Source: JACKII01 sp965202745
Lineage (GTDB): Bacteria > Pseudomonadota > Alphaproteobacteria > Bin95
Reading direction: 5' to 3'
Length of the DNA stretch: 64,000 bases
NCBI GenBank assembly: GCA_965202745.1
Contig: CBDBCB010000019.1
Coordinates: forward strand, 62,001-126,000
Within the stretch, counting starts at the first letter, position 1. Every line of letters begins with the position of its first letter. The notes under the pieces are model-generated. The model was given only the letters and a program-made list of their open reading frames with translations, was not told the origin of the DNA and ran no database searches. Positions 36,237 to 45,933 of the stretch are shown here, piece by piece. Both the position numbers and the translations under genes were made by a program.

Positions 36237-37298
36237 CTATTCTTCTGACAAAAGATAGGTCACATGACCCATCTTGCGGCCGGGGCGGGCTTCACCCTTG
36301 CCATAGAGGTGCAGGCGGGCGTTCGGCTCTGCCAGGTAACCGGCCCAGCCGTCCACGTCGTCGCCCAGCAGGTTGATCATGCGGGCCGGGTGCAGAATGC
36401 GCACGTCGCCCAGAGGCAGGCCGCAGACAGCGCGGACACACTGCTCGAACTGGTCGGTCTGGCAGGCGTCCATCGACCAATGGCCGGAATTATGCGGACG
36501 GGGGGCAAGCTCGTTCACCAGCAGGGAGCCGTCGGCGAGGACGAACATCTCTATCGCCAGCAGGCCCTCCAGCGCGCCATGACGCTCGATACGCTCGGCG
36601 AGTTGCACGGCTTTGGCAGCGGTTTCCGGTGCGACGGGAGCGGGCGCTATGGTCTGCCAAAGAATCTGGTTCTTGTGGGTATTCTGCACCGGCGGGAAGC
36701 TGCGCACCTGGCCATCCGGCGTCGCGGCGACCAGCACTGAGACTTCGCACGCGAAGGGTACCAGGCTTTCCAGCACGCAGGGCACCTGGCCGAGTTCGTC
36801 CCAGGCAGCGGCGAGTTCCGAAGCCGTGGCGACCCGTATCTGGCCCTTACCGTCATAGCCGCTCTGCGCGGTCTTCAGGATGCCGGGCAGCAGGTGTTCC
36901 GCCATGGCCAGGTCTGCGGATTGTCCGATGGCCTGATAGGCTGCCGTCTCGGCCCCTGCCGCGCGGACAAAGGCTTTTTCCCGGCGGCGGTCCTGGGCAA
37001 CGCGCAGCCAGTCGGGCGCAGGCCGGACAGGGGCTGTGGCAGCGATGGTTTCAGCCGCGATCACCGGCACGTTCTCGAACTCATAAGTGACGACATCGAC
37101 GGAAGCAGCGAAGGCCGTCAACGCCGTGATATCATCATAGGCGGCGTGGGTCGCAGCGGCGCAGACCTGCTCGGTCGGGTTGTCCAACTCAGGCGCATAA
37201 ACATGGACACGATAGCCGAGCCGTGCTGCGGCGAGCGCGAACATGCGACCCAACTGGCCACCGCCCAGCATGCCGATGGTGGAGCCGGGAGGAATCAT
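36237..37298 (-). CDS. purK: N5-carboxyaminoimidazole ribonucleotide synthase
   Basis: PurK is an ATP-grasp enzyme that carboxylates AIR to N5-CAIR in purine synthesis. It shows GMLGGGQLGRMFALAA at the start, TYEFENVP, YDGKGQ and VNELAPRPHNSGHWSMDAC, all family features. Length of 353 is normal. It overlaps purE by four bases (ATGA), so the two are translationally coupled. Confidence 0.97.
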   Translation of the reverse strand: MIPPGSTIGMLGGGQLGRMFALAAARLGYRVHVYAPELDNPTEQVCAAATHAAYDDITALTAFAASVDVVTYEFENVPVIAAETIAATAPVRPAPDWLRVAQDRRREKAFVRAAGAETAAYQAIGQSADLAMAEHLLPGILKTAQSGYDGKGQIRVATASELAAAWDELGQVPCVLESLVPFACEVSVLVAATPDGQVRSFPPVQNTHKNQILWQTIAPAPVAPETAAKAVQLAERIERHGALEGLLAIEMFVLADGSLLVNELAPRPHNSGHWSMDACQTDQFEQCVRAVCGLPLGDVRILHPARMINLLGDDVDGWAGYLAEPNARLHLYGKGEARPGRKMGHVTYLLSEE

Positions 37299-37804
37299 GA
37301 GGCGGAGCGTTCGCCGCTGATAGATTCAGCGACGGCTTCGGTCTGCGCATCGCGGAACGCCTGGAGCCGGGCTGCGGTGGCGTCGTCGGTCGTAGCGACC
37401 ACCGCAGCTGCCAGCAGGCCCGCATTGGCCGCTCCAGCCTCGCCAATTGCCAACGTGCCGACAGGAATGCCTTTGGGCATCTGCACAATCGAGAGCAGGC
37501 TGTCCATACCGGAGAGCGCCTTGCTCTGCACCGGTACGCCGAACACCGGCACGATGGTCATGCTGGCGACCATGCCCGGCAGATGCGCCGCGCCGCCTGC
37601 CCCGGCCACAATAGCACGGAGGCCACGGCTGCGGGCAGACTTGGCGAATTCCACCAGACGGTCTGGGGTGCGGTGGGCGGAGACAACGCGGATATCGTAG
37701 GGCACCTGCAACTGATCCAGCATTTCTGCTGCCAGCTGCATGGTCAGCCAATCCGACCGGCTGCCCATAATGATACTCACCAGGGGAGAGGAAGAAGATG
37801 TCAT
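37295..37804 (-). CDS. purE: N5-carboxyaminoimidazole ribonucleotide mutase
   Basis: PurE converts N5-CAIR to CAIR. The class I signature is complete: IIMGSRSDWLTM, VVSAHRTPDRL, AGAGGAAHLPGMVAS, VPVFGVPVQSKALSGMDSL and QMPKGIPVGTLAIG. The 169-residue protein starts at ATG 37804. It is first in the purE-purK operon; a YdcH-like gene lies upstream on the same strand. Confidence 0.97.
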   Translation of the reverse strand: MTSSSSPLVSIIMGSRSDWLTMQLAAEMLDQLQVPYDIRVVSAHRTPDRLVEFAKSARSRGLRAIVAGAGGAAHLPGMVASMTIVPVFGVPVQSKALSGMDSLLSIVQMPKGIPVGTLAIGEAGAANAGLLAAAVVATTDDATAARLQAFRDAQTEAVAESISGERSAS

Positions 37805-37911
37805 GAAGCAAAAATCACTCGGCTGGGTTTCCAGGGTAATCCTGCCGGGAAGCTCACCATATTGACCAGTCCATACCGGGCCGGCCTACCGGGTTGTTAA
37901 CCTAGACGATG

Positions 37912-38121
37912 CTAGGCGATCATGTCCGGCTGGTCGCTGCATTCAAGCCGGTTTATCTGATCGCGAACCCAAAGCTTTCGCTTCTTGAGACGTTGCACTT
38001 GCACTTGATCGAAAGGGGCCCGTTCGGTCACCGTTGCAATCGCGTAATCGAGGTCGCGATGCTCGGCGCGAAGAGCCTCCAACCGTTGGCCCGATTCCGC
38101 GTCGTCTCTCGTTTCGATCAT
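37912..38121 (-). CDS. YdcH family (DUF465) small protein
   Basis: A 69-residue helical protein with RLEALRAEHRDLDYAI and VQRLKKRKLWVRDQINRL, the typical DUF465/YdcH coiled hairpin. Function is unknown. It lies upstream of purE on the same strand, a position that recurs in alphaproteobacteria, and diverges from the DUF2390 remnant. Confidence 0.85.
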   Translation of the reverse strand: MIETRDDAESGQRLEALRAEHRDLDYAIATVTERAPFDQVQVQRLKKRKLWVRDQINRLECSDQPDMIA

Positions 38122-38213
38122 TCTTTTTCTCGGTTTGATGTTAAGCCAATGCGAACGAGGTTTTCAGGCCAAGTCCACCCCGGGATTATAGGCCAGAGGA
38201 AAGAAGAAAGTCG

Positions 38214-38728
38214 ATGCTTAACGCCGACCAAACCGCCCTGCCAGCCCAAGAATTCTGGGATTTTGCGGCCTCCCTGTACGCACGGAAGGAGGTGAGTACC
38301 CAATTGCCCACCTGGCAGGATGACAAGGGGCAAATGTGAACCTGACCCTGTTATGTATTTGGGCAGGTTTACGCGGCAGGAAGCTGGACGCGGCAGCGGT
38401 TTATCAGGCAGTGGCGGCGGTTGCCGGTTGGAATGCCGCTATCACCGGCCCGCTGCGTGCCATGCGCCGCCGGGTAAAGGGCGATTGGAATGCGCTCGCT
38501 ATCGATTCAGAGCCGGCACGGCAGGCGATTCTTGCTGCCGAGTTGGAAGCCGAGCGAGCGGAGCAGACGCTGTTGCTGTGGGCTTTGGCGCCATGGCCGC
38601 ACCAGGAACAAAGGCAGGTTGTGTCCGGCGCGGCGGCCTTAATCGCAGCGAACCTGGCGGCTTATTTGGGCTCTGCCGCCACCACAGCGCCTGCGGCCAG
38701 CATTGCTGCAATCTGCGCCTCCGAATAG
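38214..38728 (+). pseudogene. TIGR02444/DUF2390 family protein, one-base frameshift
   Basis: The first frame starts MLNADQTALPAQEFWDFAA and ends at TGA after WQDDKGQM. The second frame resumes in place as VNLTLLCIWAGLRGRKLDAA, which is the family core. The break is at CAAATGTGA (38331-38339); one more A would give QNVNLTLL. The joined protein of about 171 residues is normal for the family, whose role is unknown. The 3' end overlaps the convergent CoA-transferase by 67 bases. It may be a true lesion or a homopolymer error. Confidence 0.75.
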
Positions 38729-39864
38729 CCCAGTTCCGTGAGGACCGAGGCGGTATCCTGGCCAAAGCGCGGCGGCAGGTTGCGGATGGTGGCGGGGCTT
38801 TTGGACAGCGTATAGGGCGGGCGCATCAGGCGGATTTTGCCCTCACCGGGGTGGTCTGCCTCGTGCCAGAAGCCGACATCGGCCAGGTGCGGGTCCGCGA
38901 CCACTTCGGGCAGCAGGTTGATCTGCATGCATGGCACACCGCCGCCGGGCAAAACATCCAGCCATTCCTTGTTTGTCTTCATGGCTACGATCTCGCCCAG
39001 CTTGTCATTAACGACGGCCCGATTCTGGGTGCGCGCGGCGCGGGTGGCAAAGACGGGGTCTTGCAGCAACGCCTCCTGCCCGGCAGCAGCGCAGAGAACC
39101 CGCCAGTGCTTGTCGCTGGACGGCAGAATGCAGATGAAGCTGTCTTTGGACTTCATGGGCCATCGCATGGGCGTCGCATGCCTCTCGGAGCCCGGCGGGC
39201 CCAGCGGGGGCACGAAAGCCTCTCCCGCCAGATGCTCGATCATGGCGAAAGAGGTCATGCTCTCGAACATGGGCACTTCGACTTCCTGGCCCTCGCCAGT
39301 TGCCAGCTTGTGATAGAGCGCGCCTGCCAGAGCATAGGCCGCCATAACGCCGGTCAACTTGTCCGCGATCAGCATGGGCACATAGCGCATTTCGCGCCCG
39401 TTGAAGCCTTCCAGCGCCACCAGGCCGGATGCTCCCTGGATCACGTCGTCGAAAGCCGCCTGCCCTGCATAGCGCCCCTCCCGGCCGAAACCCCAGATGT
39501 TGCAATAGACGATCCCGGGATTGTAGGCGCTGACCTTTGCATAGTCGAAGCCCAGCCGCGCCAGCGGTTCGGGCCTCATGTTGTGAACAAACACATCGGC
39601 GTCTGCGATCAGCTTGTGCATCGCTGCCGCGGCTTCCGGGTTTTTCAGGTCGAGCGTAATGGCGCGCTTGTTGCGGTTCAGTTGCAGGAATGTCGATGAC
39701 ATGCCGCCGTCGCGCCTGGGCATGCCCAGGCGGGTCAGATCACCATCGGGCGCTTCGACTTTGGTCACCGACGCGCCCATGTCGGCAAGCATCTGTGTGC
39801 AATAGGGACCGACGACGACAGTCGTCAGGTCCACGACCTTCAGGCCGTGAAAGGGACCGGGCAT
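38662..39864 (-). CDS. CaiB/BaiF-family CoA-transferase, copy 2
   Basis: A complete 400-residue class III CoA-transferase. It starts MPGPFHGLKVVDLTTVVVGPY and shows LNRNKRAITLDLKN, VHNMRPEPLARLGFDYA and IWGFGREGRYAGQAAFDD. It differs strongly from the first copy at 26650, so the two are old paralogues with different substrates. Many alphaproteobacteria carry several; the substrate is not evident. Confidence 0.9.
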   Translation of the reverse strand: MPGPFHGLKVVDLTTVVVGPYCTQMLADMGASVTKVEAPDGDLTRLGMPRRDGGMSSTFLQLNRNKRAITLDLKNPEAAAAMHKLIADADVFVHNMRPEPLARLGFDYAKVSAYNPGIVYCNIWGFGREGRYAGQAAFDDVIQGASGLVALEGFNGREMRYVPMLIADKLTGVMAAYALAGALYHKLATGEGQEVEVPMFESMTSFAMIEHLAGEAFVPPLGPPGSERHATPMRWPMKSKDSFICILPSSDKHWRVLCAAAGQEALLQDPVFATRAARTQNRAVVNDKLGEIVAMKTNKEWLDVLPGGGVPCMQINLLPEVVADPHLADVGFWHEADHPGEGKIRLMRPPYTLSKSPATIRNLPPRFGQDTASVLTELGYSEAQIAAMLAAGAVVAAEPK

Positions 39865-41310
39865 GGAGTGTTCCTACAGGGAAATTGCATCAATCTTTTC
39901 GGTGAGCTTACCGGCTGTCTGCCAGACTGTCACACTGATGTTATTTTCTGCGGTGAACTCTGGCTCAACCGCCGTTTCAACCGGTCTGCATGTTGAATGA
40001 GCCGTGCCTCGTCCGGCGAGAATTCCAGCGCGCGCTGCGCTGCTTCCAGACTTTCTGCAAGCCGTTCAGATCTGGCGAGCAACACGCTCAGCGAAAAAAC
40101 CGCATTGGCCGAATCCGGGTTCCGGGCAATTGCCTGCCGGATCACCTCCTCCGCTTCTTCGATCTGCCCGGCATCACGGAGCGCGTTGCCCCAATGCATT
40201 TGGTATTGCAGATTATCAGGATAGAGTTCGATGGCCCGCTCCGCCTCCGCAATCGCTTCATTGATCCGGCCCGCGGGGTTTAGCGCCCGGGACAAAGCGA
40301 TATGTCCCCTGGGGTCGTCCGGTAAAATTCCAACGAACCGGGAAAAAGCGCCGATGGCTGGCTCCACAAAGCCGAGGCGGTTCAAAACACTGCCATAGTG
40401 CAGCCAATATTCCGCATTATCCGGGGCCATCAATACTGTCCGCGCGGCCCCCGCCGCCAGGCATTCGTTGCTGCGTTGCATATGGAACCGGGGCAAGCGG
40501 CGTTCCCAGTTAGACCCGCCAGCACCAGGGCTCCTGACCGCCCACACCGCGGTCCAATCATTGAAAATGGCATCGAATTCCGCGGTGTTGCCGAGCGGAT
40601 CAGCGCCACAGACCAATGCCCACGTTCGTTGAACTAAGCGAAAAACCGGCACCTTGCGGTTGGGAACAGCCGCTTCGGCGCGATGCCGGTGCCATTGCTC
40701 GTCGACCAGATCATCAAAGCGATGGTCTGCGGCATTCACCGCAACCAGATCCGGCAAGCCTGCGTCTGTCAAAGCCTGCTGCAGCTCCGATTGCGGGTTC
40801 CTCACCAGTGCAGCGTATTGAACCAAGCCCCGGCGCAAACCGCGTGTCTCGCGCTCGGCAGAAAGCGTTTAAGTCAACCACAAGCTAAGCGCATGCTCTT
40901 CCCCTATTGCATCGCGGGTTGCGAGCGATGCGGCAACATCCATCGGATGACGCACGCAGATAAGCGCAACAGGTGCAGGCTCAAGCAGGCGCAATGAGCG
41001 TAATCAGAAGGGTGCCAGGATAGAGACCCAGGAATCCTTGAATACCGCATTTTCCAGCGGTGATGACGCCAGCGGCGCTTCATCGATTGCGGCCGCGTCA
41101 CCAGCACCGAACTGCGCCTGTATCAGGCTGGAAGCTTCAGCCTCCAATGCCTGCACACTACCCTGTTCCCACCAAACGCCGGCAAGTGGCTTGGGGTCGG
41201 CCCAGTTGCGGGAGACTGTCAGCAAGACACGGGCACTCAACGCTACCACGTCCGCCGGTTCCCAGTAGCCTGTGGGATTCCACTTATTGGCAGCCAGTAG
41301 GTTTTGACCG

Positions 41311-42683
41311 GAGCTATGCTGGAAAGTTGGTGACGGCTTGATCAGGCGGCGTTTTGCATTTGTTTGATCCCGTCGATGAATGCAATGCCCTGGATTATCC
41401 CAGGCATGCGATTTGCGCCGTCGCGCTTTCGCCATTTGCCCTGCGCTGACATCAGGAGCCTGACCGCCATGGCGAGGGCGGTCTTTCGGCTCAGACAGCC
41501 TTTGGTTTTACCTGTCCGGTGACACACCGTCGCGAAGGCGCTTTCGATGGGATGGGTGGTTCTGATGTGTTTCCACTGTTCTGCCGGGAAATCATAGAAG
41601 GCCAGCAGCACGTCACGGTCTTTGATCCATTTGGCTACCGCTTGTTCGTCTTTCACGCCGTAGGTCTCGATGAAGAAATCGCAGGCCGCCATGGCTTCGG
41701 CCTTCGTCTCTGCCTGCCAGATGTCGTGCAGGGGGCCTTTGGCTTTCGCTTGCACCGATTGGGGCATTGCCTTCAGCCCATTGCCGGTTTTATGGAACCA
41801 GCAGCGCTGTTCTGCGGTCGCGCCGAAGACCGCGCGAAGGGCGGCCCAGAAGCCCAGTGCACCGTCGCCTACCGCGAGATCGGGCGCGTGATTGAGGCCG
41901 CGCCGCTTGAGGTCGAGCAGGAGCGCGCGCCAGCTTTGGGTCCTTTCGCGATAGCCGTCGATCAGCCCCAGTATCTCCTTTCGGCCCCATTCATCCGCGC
42001 CGATCAGCACCAGAACACATTGCTTTTCTTCCATCCTTGGCTGGAAATAGACGCCATCCGCCCAGACATAGACGATGCGCCGGGCGCTGAGATCGCGCTT
42101 CTGCCAGCGGTCGTACTCCTCCCACCAATCGGACTTCAGCCGCGAGATGGTGGGGGACGACAGGCCCGCCGCGTTCGGCCCGAGCAGCGCGGCCAAGGCC
42201 GCCTGAAAATCGCCCGTGGAAATGCCGTTGAGGGAAAGCCAGGGCAGCAAGTCCTCGACGGACTTCGCCTTGCGCAGATACGGTGGCAGGATCGAAGAAG
42301 AGAACCGACCCTTCTCAGCCTGCCGATCACGATCCCGCCCGCGTGGCCCTTTCACGGGCACTGGGCCAATCCCGGTCATTCCCTCTCGTTCTGGCAGGTG
42401 AGCGTGACGAACGACCCGCGCGGGCCCCTCGGGCGTCGTCTCATTGGAAAATGGCGCAAGCCATGCGCTCCACTCAGCTTCAAGCGCTTGCTCGATCAAC
42501 TGCCGCGCCCCGGAACGGATCAAATCCGTCAGCGGATCGGCGGAAAATCCCTTGGGATGGGGCAACGCGGTGATGGTATCTCTCGTCATGGGGCATAGCC
42601 TTTTCTCAGCGAGAATTGCGGCGCGGGAACAACGCCATGATATGCCGCCCCTCAGGACAATCACCAACTGTCAGCTGTTTCTC
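41311..42683 (-). mobile_element. IS256-family insertion sequence, copy 1
   Basis: The element is 1373 bp with ends GAGAAACAGCTGACAGTTGG and (other end) GAGCTATGCTGGAAAGTTGG as imperfect 26-bp inverted repeats. Flanks TTTTGACCG (41302-41310) and TGTTGACCG (42684-42692) are a 9-bp target duplication with one mismatch. It disrupts a sulfotransferase-TPR gene. It encodes one transposase identical to that of copy 2 at 55207-56578, which lies in opposite orientation. Confidence 0.93.
41342..42589 (-). CDS. IS256-family transposase (mutator type), copy 1
   Basis: A 415-residue mutator-family transposase. The DDE residues are in YVWADGVYF, LAVGDGALGFW and THPIESAFATV, with the HKTGN segment after the second. 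The start is taken at ATG 42589 (MTRDTITALPHPKGF); the open frame goes on upstream to the IS end but that part is not family-like. No frameshift is seen, so it may be active. The translation equals that of the second copy. Confidence 0.93.
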   Translation of the reverse strand: MTRDTITALPHPKGFSADPLTDLIRSGARQLIEQALEAEWSAWLAPFSNETTPEGPARVVRHAHLPEREGMTGIGPVPVKGPRGRDRDRQAEKGRFSSSILPPYLRKAKSVEDLLPWLSLNGISTGDFQAALAALLGPNAAGLSSPTISRLKSDWWEEYDRWQKRDLSARRIVYVWADGVYFQPRMEEKQCVLVLIGADEWGRKEILGLIDGYRERTQSWRALLLDLKRRGLNHAPDLAVGDGALGFWAALRAVFGATAEQRCWFHKTGNGLKAMPQSVQAKAKGPLHDIWQAETKAEAMAACDFFIETYGVKDEQAVAKWIKDRDVLLAFYDFPAEQWKHIRTTHPIESAFATVCHRTGKTKGCLSRKTALAMAVRLLMSAQGKWRKRDGANRMPGIIQGIAFIDGIKQMQNAA

Positions 42684-42805
42684 TGTTGACCGTGCCGATA
42701 GCCTAAACGGCCAACCAATGCAGAGGTCAGCGACGTGCCCGAGCGGTGCATGCCGAGCACAAGAATCGGCGGGCGGGCAAGCATTGCTGGGCCCGCCCGA
42801 CGTAT

Positions 42806-43393
42806 CTAGACCGTACCCAGCAACGCCTTGCGGAAGGCGCTCTTGGTGTGATTGGCGTCCAGGGAGCGTTTGACGTTGGCGGGCGGGCCGTCGTTCACCT
42901 TCAGGTGGACGAAAAACGCCGCGTTGCCGCCCTGGATCATCGCTGCCGCGTCGCCGATGCCGCTTTTGTCGGCAACCGTGCGGATCTGCTTGATACCAGC
43001 GCCCGCCGCCATAGCAGCCAGATCGGTGCCGAGGCCGGTGTGGGACATCTGGTTGCCGGTCTCGCCATAGTGGCCATTGTCAACGCAGACGATGCCCAGG
43101 TTGGCCGGGTTCATGGCTGCGACAACCGCCAGCGCGCCGACGTTCATCAGCAATTCCCCGTCGCCGGTGCAAACCAGTACCCGCTTGTTGGGCTGCGCCA
43201 GAGCGAGACCCAGACCCATGGGCACGGCACCGCCCATGGCACCGGCCATGGTGTAGAAGTTGGCGCTGTCAGGGCCGCAGAGATGGGCAATATCGCGCGC
43301 CGTTCCGGCCAGGCCCGTTACGATCAGAAAGTCCTGCGGGTTCTGGATGAGTTGCGGCAGGACCATGTTCCGGTCGAGTGTGAAGTCAGACAT
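42806..43393 (-). CDS. TPP-dependent decarboxylase, beta (TPP-binding) subunit
   Basis: A 195-residue protein with the TPP-binding motif GDGELLMNVGALAVVAAMNP and VCVDNGHYGETG. It matches the C-terminal half of acetolactate-synthase-like enzymes, split as in sulfopyruvate or phosphonopyruvate decarboxylase (ComE-type subunit). The partner subunit is 15 bases upstream at 43409-43951. The substrate could be sulfopyruvate, phosphonopyruvate or another 2-oxo acid; no adjacent gene decides it. Confidence 0.82.
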   Translation of the reverse strand: MSDFTLDRNMVLPQLIQNPQDFLIVTGLAGTARDIAHLCGPDSANFYTMAGAMGGAVPMGLGLALAQPNKRVLVCTGDGELLMNVGALAVVAAMNPANLGIVCVDNGHYGETGNQMSHTGLGTDLAAMAAGAGIKQIRTVADKSGIGDAAAMIQGGNAAFFVHLKVNDGPPANVKRSLDANHTKSAFRKALLGTV

Positions 43394-43408
43394 GGGTTCG
43401 CTGTTCCT

Positions 43409-43951
43409 TTAGCCGAATTTCTTCGCGCCGAGCATTTTCTGGCCCAGCAGCACACAGACCGATTCCTGGCCCTGGAAAGCCATGGTCATGGCGGCGAAAA
43501 CCGTGGGCACCACTTCCAAGGCATCTTCGACCTTCAGACAGATCACGTCGCAGGCTTCCAGCACCGGCTGGATCGACTTGCCCATGGGCATCTGCCAGGG
43601 ATTGCCCTCACCGAAATCGCCGCGCATGGACAGGATCGAGAGGAACGGGAATTTGCCGAGACGCGGCAGGCTGAGCATATTGATGCAGTTACCGGCACCG
43701 GACGATTGCATGAGCAGCACGTGCTTCTGCCCGCCAAGGTGAGCGCCGGCCGCCATGGCGACGCCCTCTTCCTCCGTCGTCAGCGGGATGGAGTGAACAT
43801 CCGGATCGGCGAGCGACAGGTTGATCATGACCTTGTGACCGGCATCAGGAACATAGGAGAACTGAGTGACCCCCTCGTCCTTCATCAGCTTGTACATTTC
43901 ATAGGGCCAGGTGGGATCGCCGGGCGGCGGCGCGGGAACAGTAAAGGGCAT
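43409..43951 (-). CDS. TPP-dependent decarboxylase, alpha (PYR-domain) subunit
   Basis: A 180-residue protein matching the N-terminal pyrimidine-binding domain of the same enzyme type. It has the TPP-activating glutamate in TTEEEGVAMAAGAHLGG and the QSSGAGNCINML segment. I chose ATG 43951 (MPFTVPAPPPGDP); the frame continues upstream to 44029 without similar sequence. It forms a pair with the beta subunit. It would need the partner for activity. Confidence 0.82.
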   Translation of the reverse strand: MPFTVPAPPPGDPTWPYEMYKLMKDEGVTQFSYVPDAGHKVMINLSLADPDVHSIPLTTEEEGVAMAAGAHLGGQKHVLLMQSSGAGNCINMLSLPRLGKFPFLSILSMRGDFGEGNPWQMPMGKSIQPVLEACDVICLKVEDALEVVPTVFAAMTMAFQGQESVCVLLGQKMLGAKKFG

Positions 43952-44163
43952 TGAAGCCTCGCATATTGGGGACAAAGGCATTGGGTGAAGGTGATCTACG
44001 TCTTCAACCTTAGTGCTATCAAGGTACATTCCTCATCATGAAACCGCTATGTAGATTCCCGTTCCTGTCTTTTGCGCTGTTATCCGGGTTTGGATGCGAG
44101 CCGATTGCAGGCAGGGGCAGGAGTTCTCTATCGTAGCAATATCCGCCCTATCGAGAAGCCGCC

Positions 44164-45825
44164 ATGTCAGCCATCACTCAGACAACACCGCCCGATCCGA
44201 TCACCGTATCGGTCATTCAGCACCGGCTGACCGCCATCGTCGAAGAGATGGGCGAGGCGATGCTGCGCACCAGCTATAGCCAAATCCTGAACTCCAGCCG
44301 CGATTTCTCCACTGCCATCTGCGATGCCCACGTGCGGCTGGTTGCGCAGGCAGAGCACATTCCGGTGCATGTAGGCGCGCTGACCTGGGCATTGAAAGAG
44401 GTGGTAGAGCGGTTTGACGGCAAGGTGAAGAAGGGCGATCTTTACCTGCTGAACGACCCCTACCGCGGCGGCTCTCACCTGCCTGACGTGACGGCATTCG
44501 TGCCGGTATTTGCAGGCGACAAGCTGCTGTTCTGGACCATCAACCGGGCGCATCATTCCGATATCGGCGGCACAACACACGGAGCCTACAACCCAGAAGC
44601 GACGGAGATCTTCCACGAGGGATTCCGTCTGCCGCCAATCAAGCTTTATGACCATGGCGAGTGCCGGGACGACCTGCTGGACTTGTTGGCGCTGAATACA
44701 CGCCTGCCGCGCGACTTCCTGGGTGATCTGTCAGCGCAATTGGGATCTGTAAGGCTGGGGGAGCGGCGGCTGGATGCCCTGTTCGCTGACTTTGGGGCGG
44801 AGACCGTCACGGCCGCCGTTGAGCAAATCCTGGACGGGGCCGAGCGCCAGGCGCGTACCGCCGTCGCGGAATGGCCGGACGGTGTCTATACGGGCGAGGC
44901 AATCCTGGACGATGACGGCTTCGGACGGGAGGACATCAAAATCCGGGCAACCGTCACGGTGAAGGGCGAGGAGGTAGAGATCGACATGACGGCCTCCGAC
45001 CCGGAAAGTCGGGGGTTTGTGAACTCCAGCCACGCCAACACGCAGAGCGCCATTGCCATGGCGTTCTCCTTCCTGCTGGACCCGTTCACGCCGAAAAACT
45101 CCGGCACAATCCGGCCGCTGACGGTGAAGCTGAAACAGGGCACCATGGTCTGGCCGAACGAGGGCCTGCCGGTCACCATGTGTACCAGCCATTGCGGCAA
45201 TGAGATTATCGAGGCGGTGATTTCTGCCCTCTCTGCCGCGACGCCGGACCGGGCGATGGGCGGCTGGGGACGGCGCTTGCGGCTAGCAATCCAGGGCAAG
45301 GACCCGCGCACCGGCAAGGGCTTTATCTGGCACATGTTCCACGCACGCCCTGGCGCTGGCGGCTCGATTGTCGGCGACGGCTGGCATTGCTCTGGCGAGT
45401 GGCATTCTGCGGGCGGCCTGAAGTTCGGCTCGGTCGAGGTCGCTGAAGTGCGCTTTCCGCTGCTGTTCAAATCACATGAGTTCCGCCCAGGCTCCGGCGG
45501 AGACGGCCAATTCAGGGGCGGCGTTGGTGCGGTGATGGAAATGCAGGTGGAAACCGAAGGCCCCGCCCGGGCCAACACCGCGGGTGATGGCGTTAAGTAC
45601 GGCGCGCGCGGCATTTCCGGCGGCAAAGACGGCGCCCCGCACGACTACCGCTTGCGGCACGCCCGCGACGGCAGCGAAACCAAACTGAAAACAAAACTGG
45701 TTGGTATCCATGTAGAACCGAACGACGTCTTTCACGTGCTGTCTGGCGGCGGCGGCGGCTGGGGCGATCCTGCCTCCCGCGATCCGGCGCTAACGGCGGA
45801 GGAGGAAGAACTGGGGCTGCGCTGA
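44164..45825 (+). CDS. Hydantoinase B/oxoprolinase family protein (HyuB)
   Basis: This 553-residue protein is a HyuB-type subunit. It has ERMGEAMLRTSYSQIL-like sequence (EEMGEAMLRTSYSQI), LNDPYRGGSHLPDVT, HHSDIGG and GGGGGWGDPASRDP, as the family does. Relatives act with HyuA on hydantoins, oxoproline or acetophenone-type substrates by ATP-driven chemistry. No HyuA gene is in the window, so the partner must lie elsewhere or this branch works differently. It is divergent from the TPP decarboxylase pair. Confidence 0.88.
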   Translation: MSAITQTTPPDPITVSVIQHRLTAIVEEMGEAMLRTSYSQILNSSRDFSTAICDAHVRLVAQAEHIPVHVGALTWALKEVVERFDGKVKKGDLYLLNDPYRGGSHLPDVTAFVPVFAGDKLLFWTINRAHHSDIGGTTHGAYNPEATEIFHEGFRLPPIKLYDHGECRDDLLDLLALNTRLPRDFLGDLSAQLGSVRLGERRLDALFADFGAETVTAAVEQILDGAERQARTAVAEWPDGVYTGEAILDDDGFGREDIKIRATVTVKGEEVEIDMTASDPESRGFVNSSHANTQSAIAMAFSFLLDPFTPKNSGTIRPLTVKLKQGTMVWPNEGLPVTMCTSHCGNEIIEAVISALSAATPDRAMGGWGRRLRLAIQGKDPRTGKGFIWHMFHARPGAGGSIVGDGWHCSGEWHSAGGLKFGSVEVAEVRFPLLFKSHEFRPGSGGDGQFRGGVGAVMEMQVETEGPARANTAGDGVKYGARGISGGKDGAPHDYRLRHARDGSETKLKTKLVGIHVEPNDVFHVLSGGGGGWGDPASRDPALTAEEEELGLR

Positions 45826-45933
45826 GGAAGGATGTATGCGGTTGATTTGAGGGCCCCGGAGCGCCACATCTCGATCGTATAAGAGGATTCTGACTCAGCA
45901 TCCTTGTGGTTGCTTCATTGGAGGCAAACTCTG

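Larger units (their letters stand above)
39930..42784 (-). pseudogene. Sulfotransferase-TPR protein, broken by an IS256 insertion and two stop codons
   Basis: The N-terminus (from 42784) reads MLARPPILVLGMHRSGTSLT, the PAPS-binding loop of sulfotransferases. The insertion cuts after GRLGYRHGQ. Beyond it the frame continues NLLAANKWNPTGYWEPAD, then APVALICVRHPMDVAA. Without the IS and one 9-bp target copy the gene is exactly 491 codons. Two in-frame stops remain: TGA at 41004-41006 (between LAPF and LRSLRL, probably once Trp) and TAA at 40869-40871 (after LSLWLT, probably once Tyr). The C-terminal third (about 40700-39930) carries TPR repeats such as EAIAEAERAIELYPDNLQYQ. The gene is dead by three events. 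Confidence 0.85.

Noticed and set aside
38118..38333. A 71-residue minus-strand gene
   Set aside because: It lies antisense to the DUF2390 coding sequence and has no family-like features.
41519..42598. A 359-residue plus-strand gene inside the IS256 copy (and its twin at 55292-56371)
   Set aside because: It is the antisense shadow of the transposase; both copies show the same shadow frames because the elements are identical.
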